Positions 14,324-20,694 of a stretch of DNA of 20,694 nucleotides are shown here, piece by piece. The stretch comes from Ruminococcus sp. CAG:488. GTDB lineage: Bacteria; Bacillota; Clostridia; Oscillospirales; Acutalibacteraceae. Position 1 is the first letter of the stretch. Each line of letters opens with the position of its first letter. The stretch lies in contig HF999643.1 of NCBI GenBank assembly GCA_000434055.1, forward strand, positions 115,516-136,209, given 5' to 3'. Under the pieces are notes generated by a model. That model was not told the origin of the DNA, ran no database searches, and saw only the letters and a program-made list of their open reading frames with translations. Position numbers and translations under genes: made by a program.

Positions 14324-15499
14324 TTGAACAACAATCTTGATTATCTGAACAGAGTTTATCTTAGAATTGACCTTGATAAAATCTGCAACAATATAAAAGA
14401 AGTAATCAAAAAAGTCGGCGACGATACAAAGGTTATGGCAGTCGTTAAAGCCGACGCATACGGCCACGGTGCAATAGAGGTCAGCAAGGCACTCAGCGAG
14501 ATAGGTACATACGGTTTTGCCGTTGCGACTGTCGGTGAGGCTCTTGCGCTCAGACGAGCCGGCATTACAAAACCGATACTGATCCTTGATTTTGTTTTTC
14601 CGAATCAGTTCGAGACGATTATCAGAAACGACATAATGCTCACCATTTTCCGCTACGAGATTGCCAAGGAGCTTAATGAAGCGGCAGAACAAATGGGCAC
14701 AACGGTGCATATTCATATTAAAGTTGATACCGGAATGGGCAGAATCGGTTTTATTCCCGATGAGGAGAGTGTTGATGAGATTCGCAGGATTTCTCAGCTT
14801 CCCAATGTTGAAATAGACGGTATATTTACTCATTTTGCGTGCGCCGACGAGGCTGATAAAACATCAATGAACAAACAATTCGAGAAATTCAAAAGCTTCG
14901 TTAAAAAGCTTGAAGAAATCGGTATAAATATTCCGATCAAGCATGTTTGCAACAGCGCCGCAATCATTGACAGCAACGATAAATTTCTGAACATGGTCAG
15001 AAGCGGAATCATTACCTACGGCCTCTACCCTTCCGAGTTTGTTCACAAGGACAGACTTCATATTGAGCCGGCAATGGAGCTTCACAGCCTTGTTATAAAC
15101 GTAAAAACAATTCATAAGGGCGATACCGTGAGCTATGGCTCAACATATGTTGCAAAAAAGCCGACCGTTATTGCAACGATTCCCGTCGGATATGCTGACG
15201 GATATCCGAGAATGCTGTCTAACAAAGGAAGCGTTATTATTCACGGCAAGAGAGCGAAGATCGTAGGCATGATTTGTATGGATCAGTTCATGGTTGACGT
15301 GACCGATATTCCGGGCGTCTCGATCGGAGACGGTGTTACGCTTATCGGCAAGGACGGTGACGAAGAAATCACGTGTGAGGAAATCGGCGATATCTCAGGC
15401 AGATTTAACTATGAATTCCTTTGCTGTATCACGCGCCGTGTTCCGAGAGTTTATATCAGAAACGGCAAAACGAAAAAAATTGTTGATTATTTAGAGTGA
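14324..15499 (+). CDS. alr: Alanine racemase
   Basis: PLP-dependent enzyme that interconverts L- and D-alanine for peptidoglycan synthesis; in spore-formers some paralogues instead modulate alanine-triggered germination. The 391-residue protein has the PLP-lysine motif VVKADAYGHG (Lys42), the second catalytic base in VSYGSTY (Tyr271), the IPVGYADGYPR motif and CMDQFMVD. The start is a TTG with AGAGGT seven to eight bases upstream; I see no better ATG. The length is typical. It sits in an operon after the cyclophilin lipoprotein, with the YbaK-type gene four bases after its stop. Whether this is the main cell-wall racemase cannot be told from one window. Confidence 0.95.
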   Translation: MNNNLDYLNRVYLRIDLDKICNNIKEVIKKVGDDTKVMAVVKADAYGHGAIEVSKALSEIGTYGFAVATVGEALALRRAGITKPILILDFVFPNQFETIIRNDIMLTIFRYEIAKELNEAAEQMGTTVHIHIKVDTGMGRIGFIPDEESVDEIRRISQLPNVEIDGIFTHFACADEADKTSMNKQFEKFKSFVKKLEEIGINIPIKHVCNSAAIIDSNDKFLNMVRSGIITYGLYPSEFVHKDRLHIEPAMELHSLVINVKTIHKGDTVSYGSTYVAKKPTVIATIPVGYADGYPRMLSNKGSVIIHGKRAKIVGMICMDQFMVDVTDIPGVSIGDGVTLIGKDGDEEITCEEIGDISGRFNYEFLCCITRRVPRVYIRNGKTKKIVDYLE

Positions 15500-15503
15500 T
15501 TTT

Positions 15504-15983
15504 ATGGAAACAAAAACAAACGTTATGCGCCTGCTTGAAAAGCAGAAAATAAATTATATCCCTCATTTTTATCCGCATGGAGACGATATCCCGACAGACG
15601 GTGTAACAGTTGCGGAATTTCTCGGGAAAGACCCCGCCTCGGTTTATAAGACACTTGTTACCCGTTCGGCATCAAAAGCATATTATGTCTTCGTTGTTCC
15701 GGTTGCCGAGCATCTTGACTTAAAAAAAGCCGCAAAAGCGGTCAAAGAAAAATCAATTGAGATGATTAAGCAAAACGAGCTTCTTCCTCTGACAGGCTAT
15801 GTGCACGGCGGATGCAGTCCTATCGGAATGAAAAAAAGCTTTAAAACCACCTTTCACGAGGATATAAATTCACTTGAAACGGTAACGCTAAGCGCAGGAC
15901 GAATAGGAAGTCAGATTGAGATCTCGCCTGCCGATATATTAAAGGCAACGAGAGGACAAACAGCCGATATTATTGTTAAATAA
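15504..15983 (+). CDS. ybaK: YbaK-type Cys-tRNA(Pro)/Cys-tRNA(Cys) deacylase
   Basis: A 159-residue trans-editing protein of the YbaK/EbsC family, which hydrolyses cysteine mischarged on tRNA(Pro). Family features are VYKTLVTR, the catalytic-lysine region with YVFVVPVAEHLDLKKAAKAV, and the glycine-rich GGCSPIGMKK followed by the SAGRIGSQIEISPADI stretch. Length is typical. It begins four bases after the alr stop with only a weak AGAGTG site, so its translation is probably coupled to alr. The link between alanine racemase and tRNA editing is likely operon convenience rather than a shared pathway. Confidence 0.92.
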   Translation: METKTNVMRLLEKQKINYIPHFYPHGDDIPTDGVTVAEFLGKDPASVYKTLVTRSASKAYYVFVVPVAEHLDLKKAAKAVKEKSIEMIKQNELLPLTGYVHGGCSPIGMKKSFKTTFHEDINSLETVTLSAGRIGSQIEISPADILKATRGQTADIIVK

Positions 15984-15985
15984 CA

Positions 15986-16030
15986 AAGCAGCAGCAGAAT
16001 TTTTATTTCCGCTGCTGTTTCTATTTTGAT
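15986..16030. terminator. Intrinsic terminator between convergent operons
   Basis: Stem CAGCAGC (15989-15995) with GCTGCTG (16011-16017), extended by three flanking pairs, then TTTCTATTTTG on the plus strand. On the minus strand the tract is weaker (CTTTGTTATTT). Confidence 0.8.
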
Positions 16031-16034
16031 TTAT

Positions 16035-17792
16035 TTAATTTCCTCTGCCGAAATTGATGAGTCTGTCAATAGTTTCACTGACCGAACCGTCATCAAGAGT
16101 GAAATCATCACCTGATGTTGTTTCATCTGTAACGGGCTCTGTTGTCTCGGGTTCGCCCCAAACAAAAAGGAAAACCGTTGTGCCTTTTTCATATGATGCG
16201 CCCTCTTCAAGCGATGCGCCCTGAACCGTATCGGGAATCTCGTTATCTGTATTAAGCTTAACGGATTTCTCAACAACAAATCCAAGCTTTGTGAGCATAT
16301 TTTTAGCGTCATCATATTTCATTCCGACTATGCCGGAGGTCGGGAAAACAATGCTTTGCTTGCCCTTGCTGACAACGAGCTTGATTGTTGTACCGACAGG
16401 AACTTTGTCGTTTACATCGACACTCTGACTGATAACGTAGCCTTCTTCAACCGTCGAATCGTAGACTTCGCTCTTTTCAAACTTAAAGTTTTTCGTGTTG
16501 TAAGTGTTGTCGATGATTTCATTATACGGCTTGCCGACAAAATTAGGAACTTCAACGGTTTCCGAAGCGGCTGTCGTTGTAGAGTCGTTATCAAGCTTAA
16601 TAACACCTGTCTGCCAAAGAACAAGGAATCCGATTGCAAGCACAATTATTACCGCACAAACCGCAATAATTGCCGAGGATCTGTTGTGGCGCTTCTTGGC
16701 TGCCTCACGCTTATTATAAGTGTAATCCTCTTCGTCATCCTCCTCGTCGACAATTCGCTGTGCAACAGGCTTTTTGACGTTCACCGGTACAACCGGATCG
16801 TATTCGACACCGGCTCCCGCAGCGGCACTCGGAGATGCAGAAAGCTCTGCACGAAGCTCCTCAACCGTTCTCGTTCTGTCCTCCGGGAGAATCTGGAGAG
16901 CATTTACAAGTCCGTTGATAACATATGCCGGAAGCTGTTCGGCAAACTTGCCCGGAACCATAAGCCTGTCATTAGTTACACGTTCGGTTGCGTCGATCGG
17001 ATCGGTTCCGATAAGGGTTCTGTAAAGCACAGCGCCAAAGCCGTAAATATCCGTCCATGTGCCCTGTCTTCCGTCAAATCCGTACTGCTCAAACGCTGCA
17101 TAACCGTTGTAAAGCTGGCTTTTAAGCTCGCTTCTTGCAGATCTGACCTGGCTGATGCTGAACCCTGTTATTCTAATTTTACCGTCAGAAGCAACGATAA
17201 GCGTTGACGGAGAAATACCTCTGTGGATAATTCCGGAGGCGTGAAGTGTTCCGAGGGTCGAAAGCACGGGCATAAGAAGCGGACGTGCCTTTTCCCAGGA
17301 AATATAGCCTACATTGTTTCGGAGAAGATATTCTCTGAGCGTTATGCCGTCGATATTCTCCGTAATAGCATAGCAGGTTCCGTTGCCCTCAAGGGTATCC
17401 TTTACCTTTATAAGCGCTGAAAGCCCGCTCAAACGCATGAGCTTTCTCCACATCTCAATGAAGCTTTGCAGACATTCATTAAAAATATTTTCGTTTCCCG
17501 GAGCAACATATACGCCGAGTGTTTTTGAATCACGCAACGCTATTCCTTCCGGGAAAAATTCGCGAATATTAACAGGCTCTCTCGTTGAGAGATCAAGACC
17601 CATATAGGTTGCACCGTCTCCGTTATATTCAAGAAGCTTTCCGACAAGATATCTGTTGCCGAGAACCGTCCTGATAGGCAGGTAAGGCTCAATCTGCTTT
17701 GAGTCGGCATGGAAGCCGCAGTAGGGGCACTGCTTCTCCGTTCCGATATCCTTCATGCAGCTCATACATAAATTATCTGAATTGATCATCAT
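16035..17792 (-). CDS. PASTA-domain receptor with zinc-ribbon and degenerate (pseudo)kinase domain
   Basis: A 585-residue single-span membrane protein. In order it has a zinc ribbon (Cys9, Cys12, Cys22, Cys25), a protein-kinase fold (about 43-315), an acidic linker, a transmembrane helix (about 373-395), two PASTA modules outside (about 411-477 and 480-545) and an acidic Thr-rich tail. PASTA modules bind peptidoglycan in PknB/PrkC kinases that control growth or germination. The kinase motifs are broken. VAIK reads VNIR (Arg77), HRDxxxxN reads HRGISPST (Gly182, Thr187), and DFG reads GFS (Gly210). Structural residues such as the DIYGFG region remain. It is probably a pseudokinase acting by binding. 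AGAAGG lies three bases before the first ATG and six before the second (17789), which may be the true start. Promoter upstream; monocistronic. Confidence 0.9.
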   Translation of the reverse strand: MMINSDNLCMSCMKDIGTEKQCPYCGFHADSKQIEPYLPIRTVLGNRYLVGKLLEYNGDGATYMGLDLSTREPVNIREFFPEGIALRDSKTLGVYVAPGNENIFNECLQSFIEMWRKLMRLSGLSALIKVKDTLEGNGTCYAITENIDGITLREYLLRNNVGYISWEKARPLLMPVLSTLGTLHASGIIHRGISPSTLIVASDGKIRITGFSISQVRSARSELKSQLYNGYAAFEQYGFDGRQGTWTDIYGFGAVLYRTLIGTDPIDATERVTNDRLMVPGKFAEQLPAYVINGLVNALQILPEDRTRTVEELRAELSASPSAAAGAGVEYDPVVPVNVKKPVAQRIVDEEDDEEDYTYNKREAAKKRHNRSSAIIAVCAVIIVLAIGFLVLWQTGVIKLDNDSTTTAASETVEVPNFVGKPYNEIIDNTYNTKNFKFEKSEVYDSTVEEGYVISQSVDVNDKVPVGTTIKLVVSKGKQSIVFPTSGIVGMKYDDAKNMLTKLGFVVEKSVKLNTDNEIPDTVQGASLEEGASYEKGTTVFLFVWGEPETTEPVTDETTSGDDFTLDDGSVSETIDRLINFGRGN

Positions 17793-17826
17793 ATACCTTC
17801 TTCCGAAACTCAGATTATTTTAGTTT

Positions 17827-17855
17827 ATGATAACATTTAAGGCTAAATTTGTCAA
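17827..17855 (-). promoter_or_regulatory. Sigma-A promoter of the PASTA pseudokinase gene
   Basis: Minus strand perfect TTGACA (17850-17855), 17-base spacer, TATCAT (17827-17832), 34 bases upstream of the start. Confidence 0.82.
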
Positions 17856-17903
17856 GTTAAGACAATTTACAATAGGTTACAATATTGTACGTCCGTTATT
17901 TTG

Positions 17904-17942
17904 AAATAAAAAGCCCTCTGATTTCAGAAAAGAAATCAGAGG
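17904..17942 (-). terminator. Intrinsic terminator of the perR-rubrerythrin operon
   Basis: Perfect 11-base stem CCTCTGATTTC with GAAATCAGAGG (17915-17925 and 17932-17942), followed on the minus strand by GCTTTTTATTTC. It lies 22 bases after the rubrerythrin stop. Confidence 0.92.
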
Positions 17943-17964
17943 ACAGAAATTATATTACGATATA

Positions 17965-18510
17965 TTATTCGCCGAAATATCTCTTGAGAAGTCCTGCGAA
18001 AGCTTTGCCGTGACGGGCTTCGTCTCTTGCCATCTCATGAACCGTATCATGAATAGCGTCGAGGTTTGCTTCCTTAGCTCTCTTGGCAAGGTCAAACTTG
18101 CCGGCTGTAGCACCGTTCTCGGCTGCAACTCTCATCTCAAGGTTTTTCTTTGTTGAGTCTGTAATAACTTCTCCGAGAAGCTCAGCGAACTTTGCAGCGT
18201 GCTCAGCCTCTTCGTAAGCTGCCTTTTCCCAATAAAGGCCTATCTCCGGATAACCTTCTCTGTGAGCTACTCTTGCCATTGCAAGATACATGCCTACCTC
18301 AGAGCACTCACCGTTGAAATTAGCTCTGAGATCCTCGAGGATATCTTCCGATACACCCTGTGCAACGCCTACAACGTGCTCTGCTGCCCAAGTCATTCCT
18401 TCGTCCTGCTTGTTGAACTTTGATGCCGGAGCATTACATACCGGGCACTTCTCCGGAGGAGTGTCGCCCTCGTGAACATAACCGCATACACTGCAAACCC
18501 ATTTTGCCAT
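17965..18510 (-). CDS. Reverse-domain rubrerythrin (NADH-dependent peroxide detoxification)
   Basis: A 181-residue peroxidase with rubredoxin at the N-terminus and the diiron domain at the C-terminus, the opposite order to classical rubrerythrin (compare clostridial reverse rubrerythrins). The rubredoxin centre is Cys6, Cys9, Cys22, Cys25 (CSVCG and CPVCN). The four-helix domain carries the diiron ligand motifs EEAEH (Glu101, His104) and DEARH (Glu164, His167). Such proteins reduce hydrogen peroxide and help anaerobes survive oxygen. GGAGG precedes the ATG. The gene lies 21 bases after perR with no terminator between, so it is probably induced by peroxide with perR. Confidence 0.95.
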   Translation of the reverse strand: MAKWVCSVCGYVHEGDTPPEKCPVCNAPASKFNKQDEGMTWAAEHVVGVAQGVSEDILEDLRANFNGECSEVGMYLAMARVAHREGYPEIGLYWEKAAYEEAEHAAKFAELLGEVITDSTKKNLEMRVAAENGATAGKFDLAKRAKEANLDAIHDTVHEMARDEARHGKAFAGLLKRYFGE

Positions 18511-18531
18511 AATTATTTACCTCCAAAAAAT

Positions 18532-18918
18532 TTATTTAGCATCGAGACACTCATTGCATACACCGCTGAAAATCAGTTCGTGAGTATCAATCCGTCCCTT
18601 TGCATATGCTTGCGCTTTTGAATTAATATCATTGATCGGGGGCATATCCACATCGGTAACTCTGCCGCATTCAAAGCACCGGAAATGATAATGAAGCTCT
18701 TTATTGCCGTCGTAACGGTCGGCACCCTCAAAGCTAATTTTGAGAATAACGCCGTCGGAAGCGAGCATATTAAGGTTTCTGTACACTGTGCCGAGACTTA
18801 AATTCGGCATTTCGGCCTTGAGCGTAAAGTACAGATCCTCGGCTGTGGGATGATCCTTCCGAGAACGAAGCTCTGCAAGAATGGCTTCACGCTGTTTTGA
18901 ATGTTTAATAGCTGCCAT
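18532..18918 (-). CDS. perR: PerR-type Fur family repressor
   Basis: A 128-residue metal-dependent transcription repressor. The winged helix (about 5-60) has HPTAEDLY and the recognition region LGTVYRNLN. The structural zinc site is complete: Cys81, Cys84 and Cys121, Cys124 (CFEC, CNEC). Candidate regulatory metal ligands are His23, Asp70, His76, His78 and Asp89, an arrangement like PerR, whose histidines are oxidised by peroxide. Fur or Zur cannot be formally excluded, but the adjoining rubrerythrin strongly supports a peroxide sensor. GAGGT precedes the ATG. An operator-like repeat at its own promoter suggests autoregulation. Confidence 0.92.
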   Translation of the reverse strand: MAAIKHSKQREAILAELRSRKDHPTAEDLYFTLKAEMPNLSLGTVYRNLNMLASDGVILKISFEGADRYDGNKELHYHFRCFECGRVTDVDMPPINDINSKAQAYAKGRIDTHELIFSGVCNECLDAK

Positions 18919-18935
18919 AGATTTACCTCATCAAT

Positions 18936-18954
18936 AATAGTAATCGTTACTGTT
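18936..18954. promoter_or_regulatory. PerR/Fur-like operator
   Basis: AATAGTAA (18936-18943), a three-base centre TCG, then TTACTGTT (18947-18954): an inverted repeat with one mismatch, immediately downstream of the -10. The adjoining minus-strand TTATAATAACAGTAA also resembles the PerR box TTATAATNATTATAA (about 11 of 14 by eye). Binding here would block transcription of perR and rubrerythrin. Confidence 0.65.
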
Positions 18955-18982
18955 ATTATAACCGATTATTTTTAAATGTCAA
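18955..18982 (-). promoter_or_regulatory. Promoter of the perR-rubrerythrin operon
   Basis: Minus strand perfect TTGACA (18977-18982), 16-base spacer, perfect TATAAT (18955-18960), 36 bases before the perR ATG. Confidence 0.85.
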
Positions 18983-19001
18983 GAGGATTTATAAAATTTT
19001 T

Positions 19002-19030
19002 TTGACAAATTTATTATTTCATTGTAATAT
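19002..19030 (+). promoter_or_regulatory. Promoter of the small lipoprotein gene
   Basis: Perfect TTGACA (19002-19007), 17-base spacer, TAATAT (19025-19030), 41 bases before the ATG. It is divergent from the perR promoter, about 20 bases away. Confidence 0.8.
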
Positions 19031-19071
19031 ATTTTACAGAAAACAAATTATTATTACAAGGAGATATCTTT

Positions 19072-19485
19072 ATGAAAAGAATTATTGCTCTTTTTCTTTT
19101 GTTTTTGATTTCTGCTGTGTTTTTTGCTTGCGGCAAGGCCGAAACAGATAAAGGCGTTACAACGAAGCCTACCGTCCCCGAACCGTACACTACGGTTATT
19201 GACGGAAAAAAATATACCGCTCAAAAGCTAAGCCCTCAGGAAAAGGATTATCAGATAGGCTATTATAACGAAAACAATCAACCCGAAAGATTTGAATATT
19301 ACACGGGCGGGAAGCTTAGTTATTATTATATTTCAAGTGAATTTGACGATAACGGAAATGATAACGTTCAGAAATACTACAGTGCCGACGGCAAAATTCT
19401 GGGAACAGTCAAAAACGGCAAATTCTATAATTCAAGCGGTAAGGAAATTTCGGAAAGCGAAATGGATGCGCTTCTTCCGCAATAA
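19072..19485 (+). CDS. Small putative lipoprotein with YwqK/MORN-like repeats
   Basis: A 137-residue exported protein. A hydrophobic signal segment ends AVFFACG, with Cys20 the likely lipidated residue. A Thr/Pro/Lys linker follows (about 24-40). The rest has short aromatic-glycine repeats, YYNENNQPERFEYYTGGKLS, YYSADGKILGTV and FYNSSGKEIS, resembling the MORN-2/YwqK type beta-hairpin repeats. I do not recognise a specific family and no function can be assigned. AAGGAG precedes the ATG. It has its own promoter and terminator, so it is a single-gene unit. Confidence 0.75.
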   Translation: MKRIIALFLLFLISAVFFACGKAETDKGVTTKPTVPEPYTTVIDGKKYTAQKLSPQEKDYQIGYYNENNQPERFEYYTGGKLSYYYISSEFDDNGNDNVQKYYSADGKILGTVKNGKFYNSSGKEISESEMDALLPQ

Positions 19486-19490
19486 AAAAT

Positions 19491-19525
19491 CGGCAGAGAC
19501 ACGGCAAAATGTCTCTGCTGTTTTA
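19491..19525. terminator. Bidirectional intrinsic terminator
   Basis: Stem GCAGAGAC (19493-19500) with GTCTCTGC (19511-19518), flanked by AAAAAA on the left and TGTTTTATT on the right. It can serve both the lipoprotein gene and the convergent DUF2804 gene. Confidence 0.88.
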
Positions 19526-20578
19526 TTACCATTTATTATGAACTCTTTCGGCAAAAACGACCTTGTCTTTAACTTCAATCACGGTGCCGTCATCGAGGAT
19601 TGCCTTGCCCGAAATTTTGCCGAAAACCTGATGCGGAAGCATACAGATAAGCTTAATGTCAAGCGGAGCTACACGGTCAATAATAGGCTCAAAGCTCATC
19701 TCAAATCTTCCGTCGTTACTCGTAAACGTCCACGGCTCGGTGTAATAATATTCGCCGTTTCTGTACGGTATATGAAATTCAACCTGATCGAGCTTGTGCG
19801 ATTTTCCGTTATAGAAAAGCATATTTTCGCTGGCTGCCGAGGTATCGCCGAAGCCGTATCCGATATTGAATCCGAAGCGGCTGCCGTCATCGAGGATCAT
19901 TTGTCCGCTGCCCCAGTACCACGTATTGTCATAGGTCCACACTCCCCTGCCCCAATCGAGCGTAGCAAGCGACTGATTTTCCTCATTGAAGCTCCAGCGA
20001 AGATCGCCGAAACTCATCTTGCCCGTTGCTCTCATGCAGTTGATTTTCTGATTATAGTAGAAGTGTTTATCCTTATCAAAAGGAGTTGCAATTACCATGC
20101 TTTCCTCGGGAATATCGGTCAGTGTGACGTCAAAAGTCAGGAGCTTACCCGAATTGCAATAGTTGCCGTAGGTACCGTAAAGACGTCGTGTTTTGCCGTC
20201 ATTTTTAAAGGTCATGTCGCATGTGCCCACCTTGGCATGGATATCACCCTTTTCGCTTGTCGAGGGCAGGTTCATTTTACCCATCGGGAATGCGCCGATT
20301 TCACTGTCATTCATCTGGAACGGCTTTTCGCCGAAGCCCATGAGCGAAATGCTAAGGCAGCTTACGTATCCGCTGTCGGAAACCGTGAGGCAAAGCCCGA
20401 AGTCCTGATTGCCGATATAGTAATAGTCCCACTCCTTAATTCGGAATTTAGGCGCTTTGATATCGTTTCTGCTGTACTCCCAGTAGAGCTTTTTCGCAAA
20501 TCCGGGTTCGGTAATATTGCCGTTTGCGTTTAAAAGCTTTTGCTTTGACGTGATTTCATGCTGCATAAACTCTGACAT
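19526..20578 (-). CDS. DUF2804 family protein
   Basis: A 350-residue soluble-looking protein of DUF2804, a beta-rich family of unknown function. Recognisable stretches are the N-terminal ITSKQKLLNANGNITEPG, then EWDYYYIG, LDWGRGVWTYDNTWYWGSG (about 215-235) and a C-terminal HQVFGKISG. Many tryptophans and tyrosines lie in GxG-type strands, suggesting a lipocalin-like or sugar-binding beta barrel, but this is inference. There is no signal peptide. GAGGGG precedes the ATG. It starts 13 bases after the stop of the gene to its right, so it is the distal gene of an operon extending beyond the window. Confidence 0.85.
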   Translation of the reverse strand: MSEFMQHEITSKQKLLNANGNITEPGFAKKLYWEYSRNDIKAPKFRIKEWDYYYIGNQDFGLCLTVSDSGYVSCLSISLMGFGEKPFQMNDSEIGAFPMGKMNLPSTSEKGDIHAKVGTCDMTFKNDGKTRRLYGTYGNYCNSGKLLTFDVTLTDIPEESMVIATPFDKDKHFYYNQKINCMRATGKMSFGDLRWSFNEENQSLATLDWGRGVWTYDNTWYWGSGQMILDDGSRFGFNIGYGFGDTSAASENMLFYNGKSHKLDQVEFHIPYRNGEYYYTEPWTFTSNDGRFEMSFEPIIDRVAPLDIKLICMLPHQVFGKISGKAILDDGTVIEVKDKVVFAERVHNKW

Positions 20579-20591
20579 AATTATCCCCTCT

Positions 20592-20694
20592 TTATTTTTT
20601 CATTTCTGCAAGGATTTTGTAGTTTATTAACTTAAAGCCGAGCGACTCAATGTGCTGCTTCGTCTGCGGATCCTTGAGCAATTTATATTCCCAC
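20592..20694 (-). CDS. Unidentified gene, C-terminal fragment (partial)
   Basis: The last 34 codons of a gene that begins beyond the right edge; the readable end is HIESLGFKLINYKILAEMKK. It is too short to assign. It is called coding because the frame is open to the edge, the stop lies 13 bases before the DUF2804 start, and the DUF2804 ribosome binding site occupies that gap, as in an operon. It is the only frame fitting this arrangement. Confidence 0.6.
   Translation of the reverse strand, partial: WEYKLLKDPQTKQHIESLGFKLINYKILAEMKK

Noticed and set aside
13736..15983. A germination module made of cyclophilin, alanine racemase and YbaK.
   Set aside because: Spore-associated alanine racemases exist, but nothing in the promoter (sigma-A type) or in the neighbouring genes supports a spore role over ordinary cell-wall and housekeeping functions.
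16356..17207. A 283-codon plus-strand open frame opposite the PASTA pseudokinase.
   Set aside because: Composition is Cys/Arg/Asn-rich without domain features, and no promoter or ribosome binding site is seen. The opposite strand has an unambiguous multidomain protein.
17793..17964. Possible regulatory RNA between rubrerythrin and the pseudokinase.
   Set aside because: The region is explained by a terminator on one side and a promoter on the other, and no further stable hairpin or conserved element is recognisable.
19292..20533. A 413-codon open frame on the plus strand, opposite the DUF2804 gene.
   Set aside because: It overlaps the end of the lipoprotein gene and lies antisense to a recognisable conserved protein, has no ribosome binding site at its start, crosses a terminator and encodes no recognisable domain. 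It is a shadow of codon bias on the other strand.
1..20694. Mobile elements, CRISPR arrays, tRNA or rRNA genes, prophage genes.
   Set aside because: No transposase or integrase motifs, no direct repeats with regular spacers, no cloverleaf-like tails and no phage proteins were seen on either strand. This was by eye, so a tRNA scan would be a useful control.

Overview
The window looks like a chromosomal segment of an anaerobic, endospore-forming Clostridia member, most likely a gut or rumen Ruminococcaceae/Oscillospiraceae relative. The evidence is an oxygen-sensitive class III ribonucleotide reductase with its radical-SAM activase, a reverse-domain rubrerythrin behind a PerR-type repressor, the sporulation genes spoVAC and spoVAD, a dockerin-bearing secreted protein, Gram-positive signal peptides and lipoproteins, strong AGGAGG-type ribosome binding sites, and AT-rich intergenic regions with textbook sigma-A promoters. 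I see no phage, insertion sequence, CRISPR array, tRNA or rRNA. The density of intact housekeeping-type operons argues against a mobile island.

Layout. Positions 1-3312 (- strand) carry the anaerobic deoxyribonucleotide module: nrdG-type activase, then nrdD under its own promoter with two NrdR-like boxes exactly 32 bp apart, then the first codons of a thioredoxin-reductase-like flavoprotein. NrdD has a redoxin domain fused to its C-terminus, so reductase, redoxin and redoxin reductase appear to be one unit. Positions 3347-5216 (+) hold a two-gene operon: a TPR protein with paired CxxC motifs, and a DUF4037 nucleotidyltransferase-like protein. Positions 5254-9744 (-) hold exported or hydrolytic proteins: a purple-acid-phosphatase-like protein with its own promoter, preceded by an operon of a second metallophosphoesterase, an alpha/beta hydrolase and a membrane-anchored propeller-like protein.

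Positions 9771-12000 (-) hold spoVAC-spoVAD, followed directly by an undescribed 52-residue membrane protein where spoVAE would be expected, and then a SecB-like chaperone. Next come the dockerin protein (12006-12689) and a PflX/COG1313 radical SAM protein (12752-13624). A divergent promoter pair leads on the + strand to a cyclophilin lipoprotein, alanine racemase and a YbaK-type deacylase (13736-15983).

Positions 16035-17855 (-) encode a zinc-ribbon/kinase-fold/TM/PASTA protein whose kinase fold has lost all the main catalytic residues I can align, so I read it as a pseudokinase. Positions 17965-18982 (-) are the perR-rubrerythrin oxidative-stress operon with an operator at the promoter. The right end has a small lipoprotein (+), a DUF2804 protein (-) and the C-terminal end of an unrecognised gene.

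The observations most worth a second look are the pseudokinase, the small protein in the truncated spoVA operon, the NrdD-redoxin/flavoprotein reductase unit with its tandem operator, the TPR/DUF4037 pair, and SecB in a Gram-positive sporulation locus.
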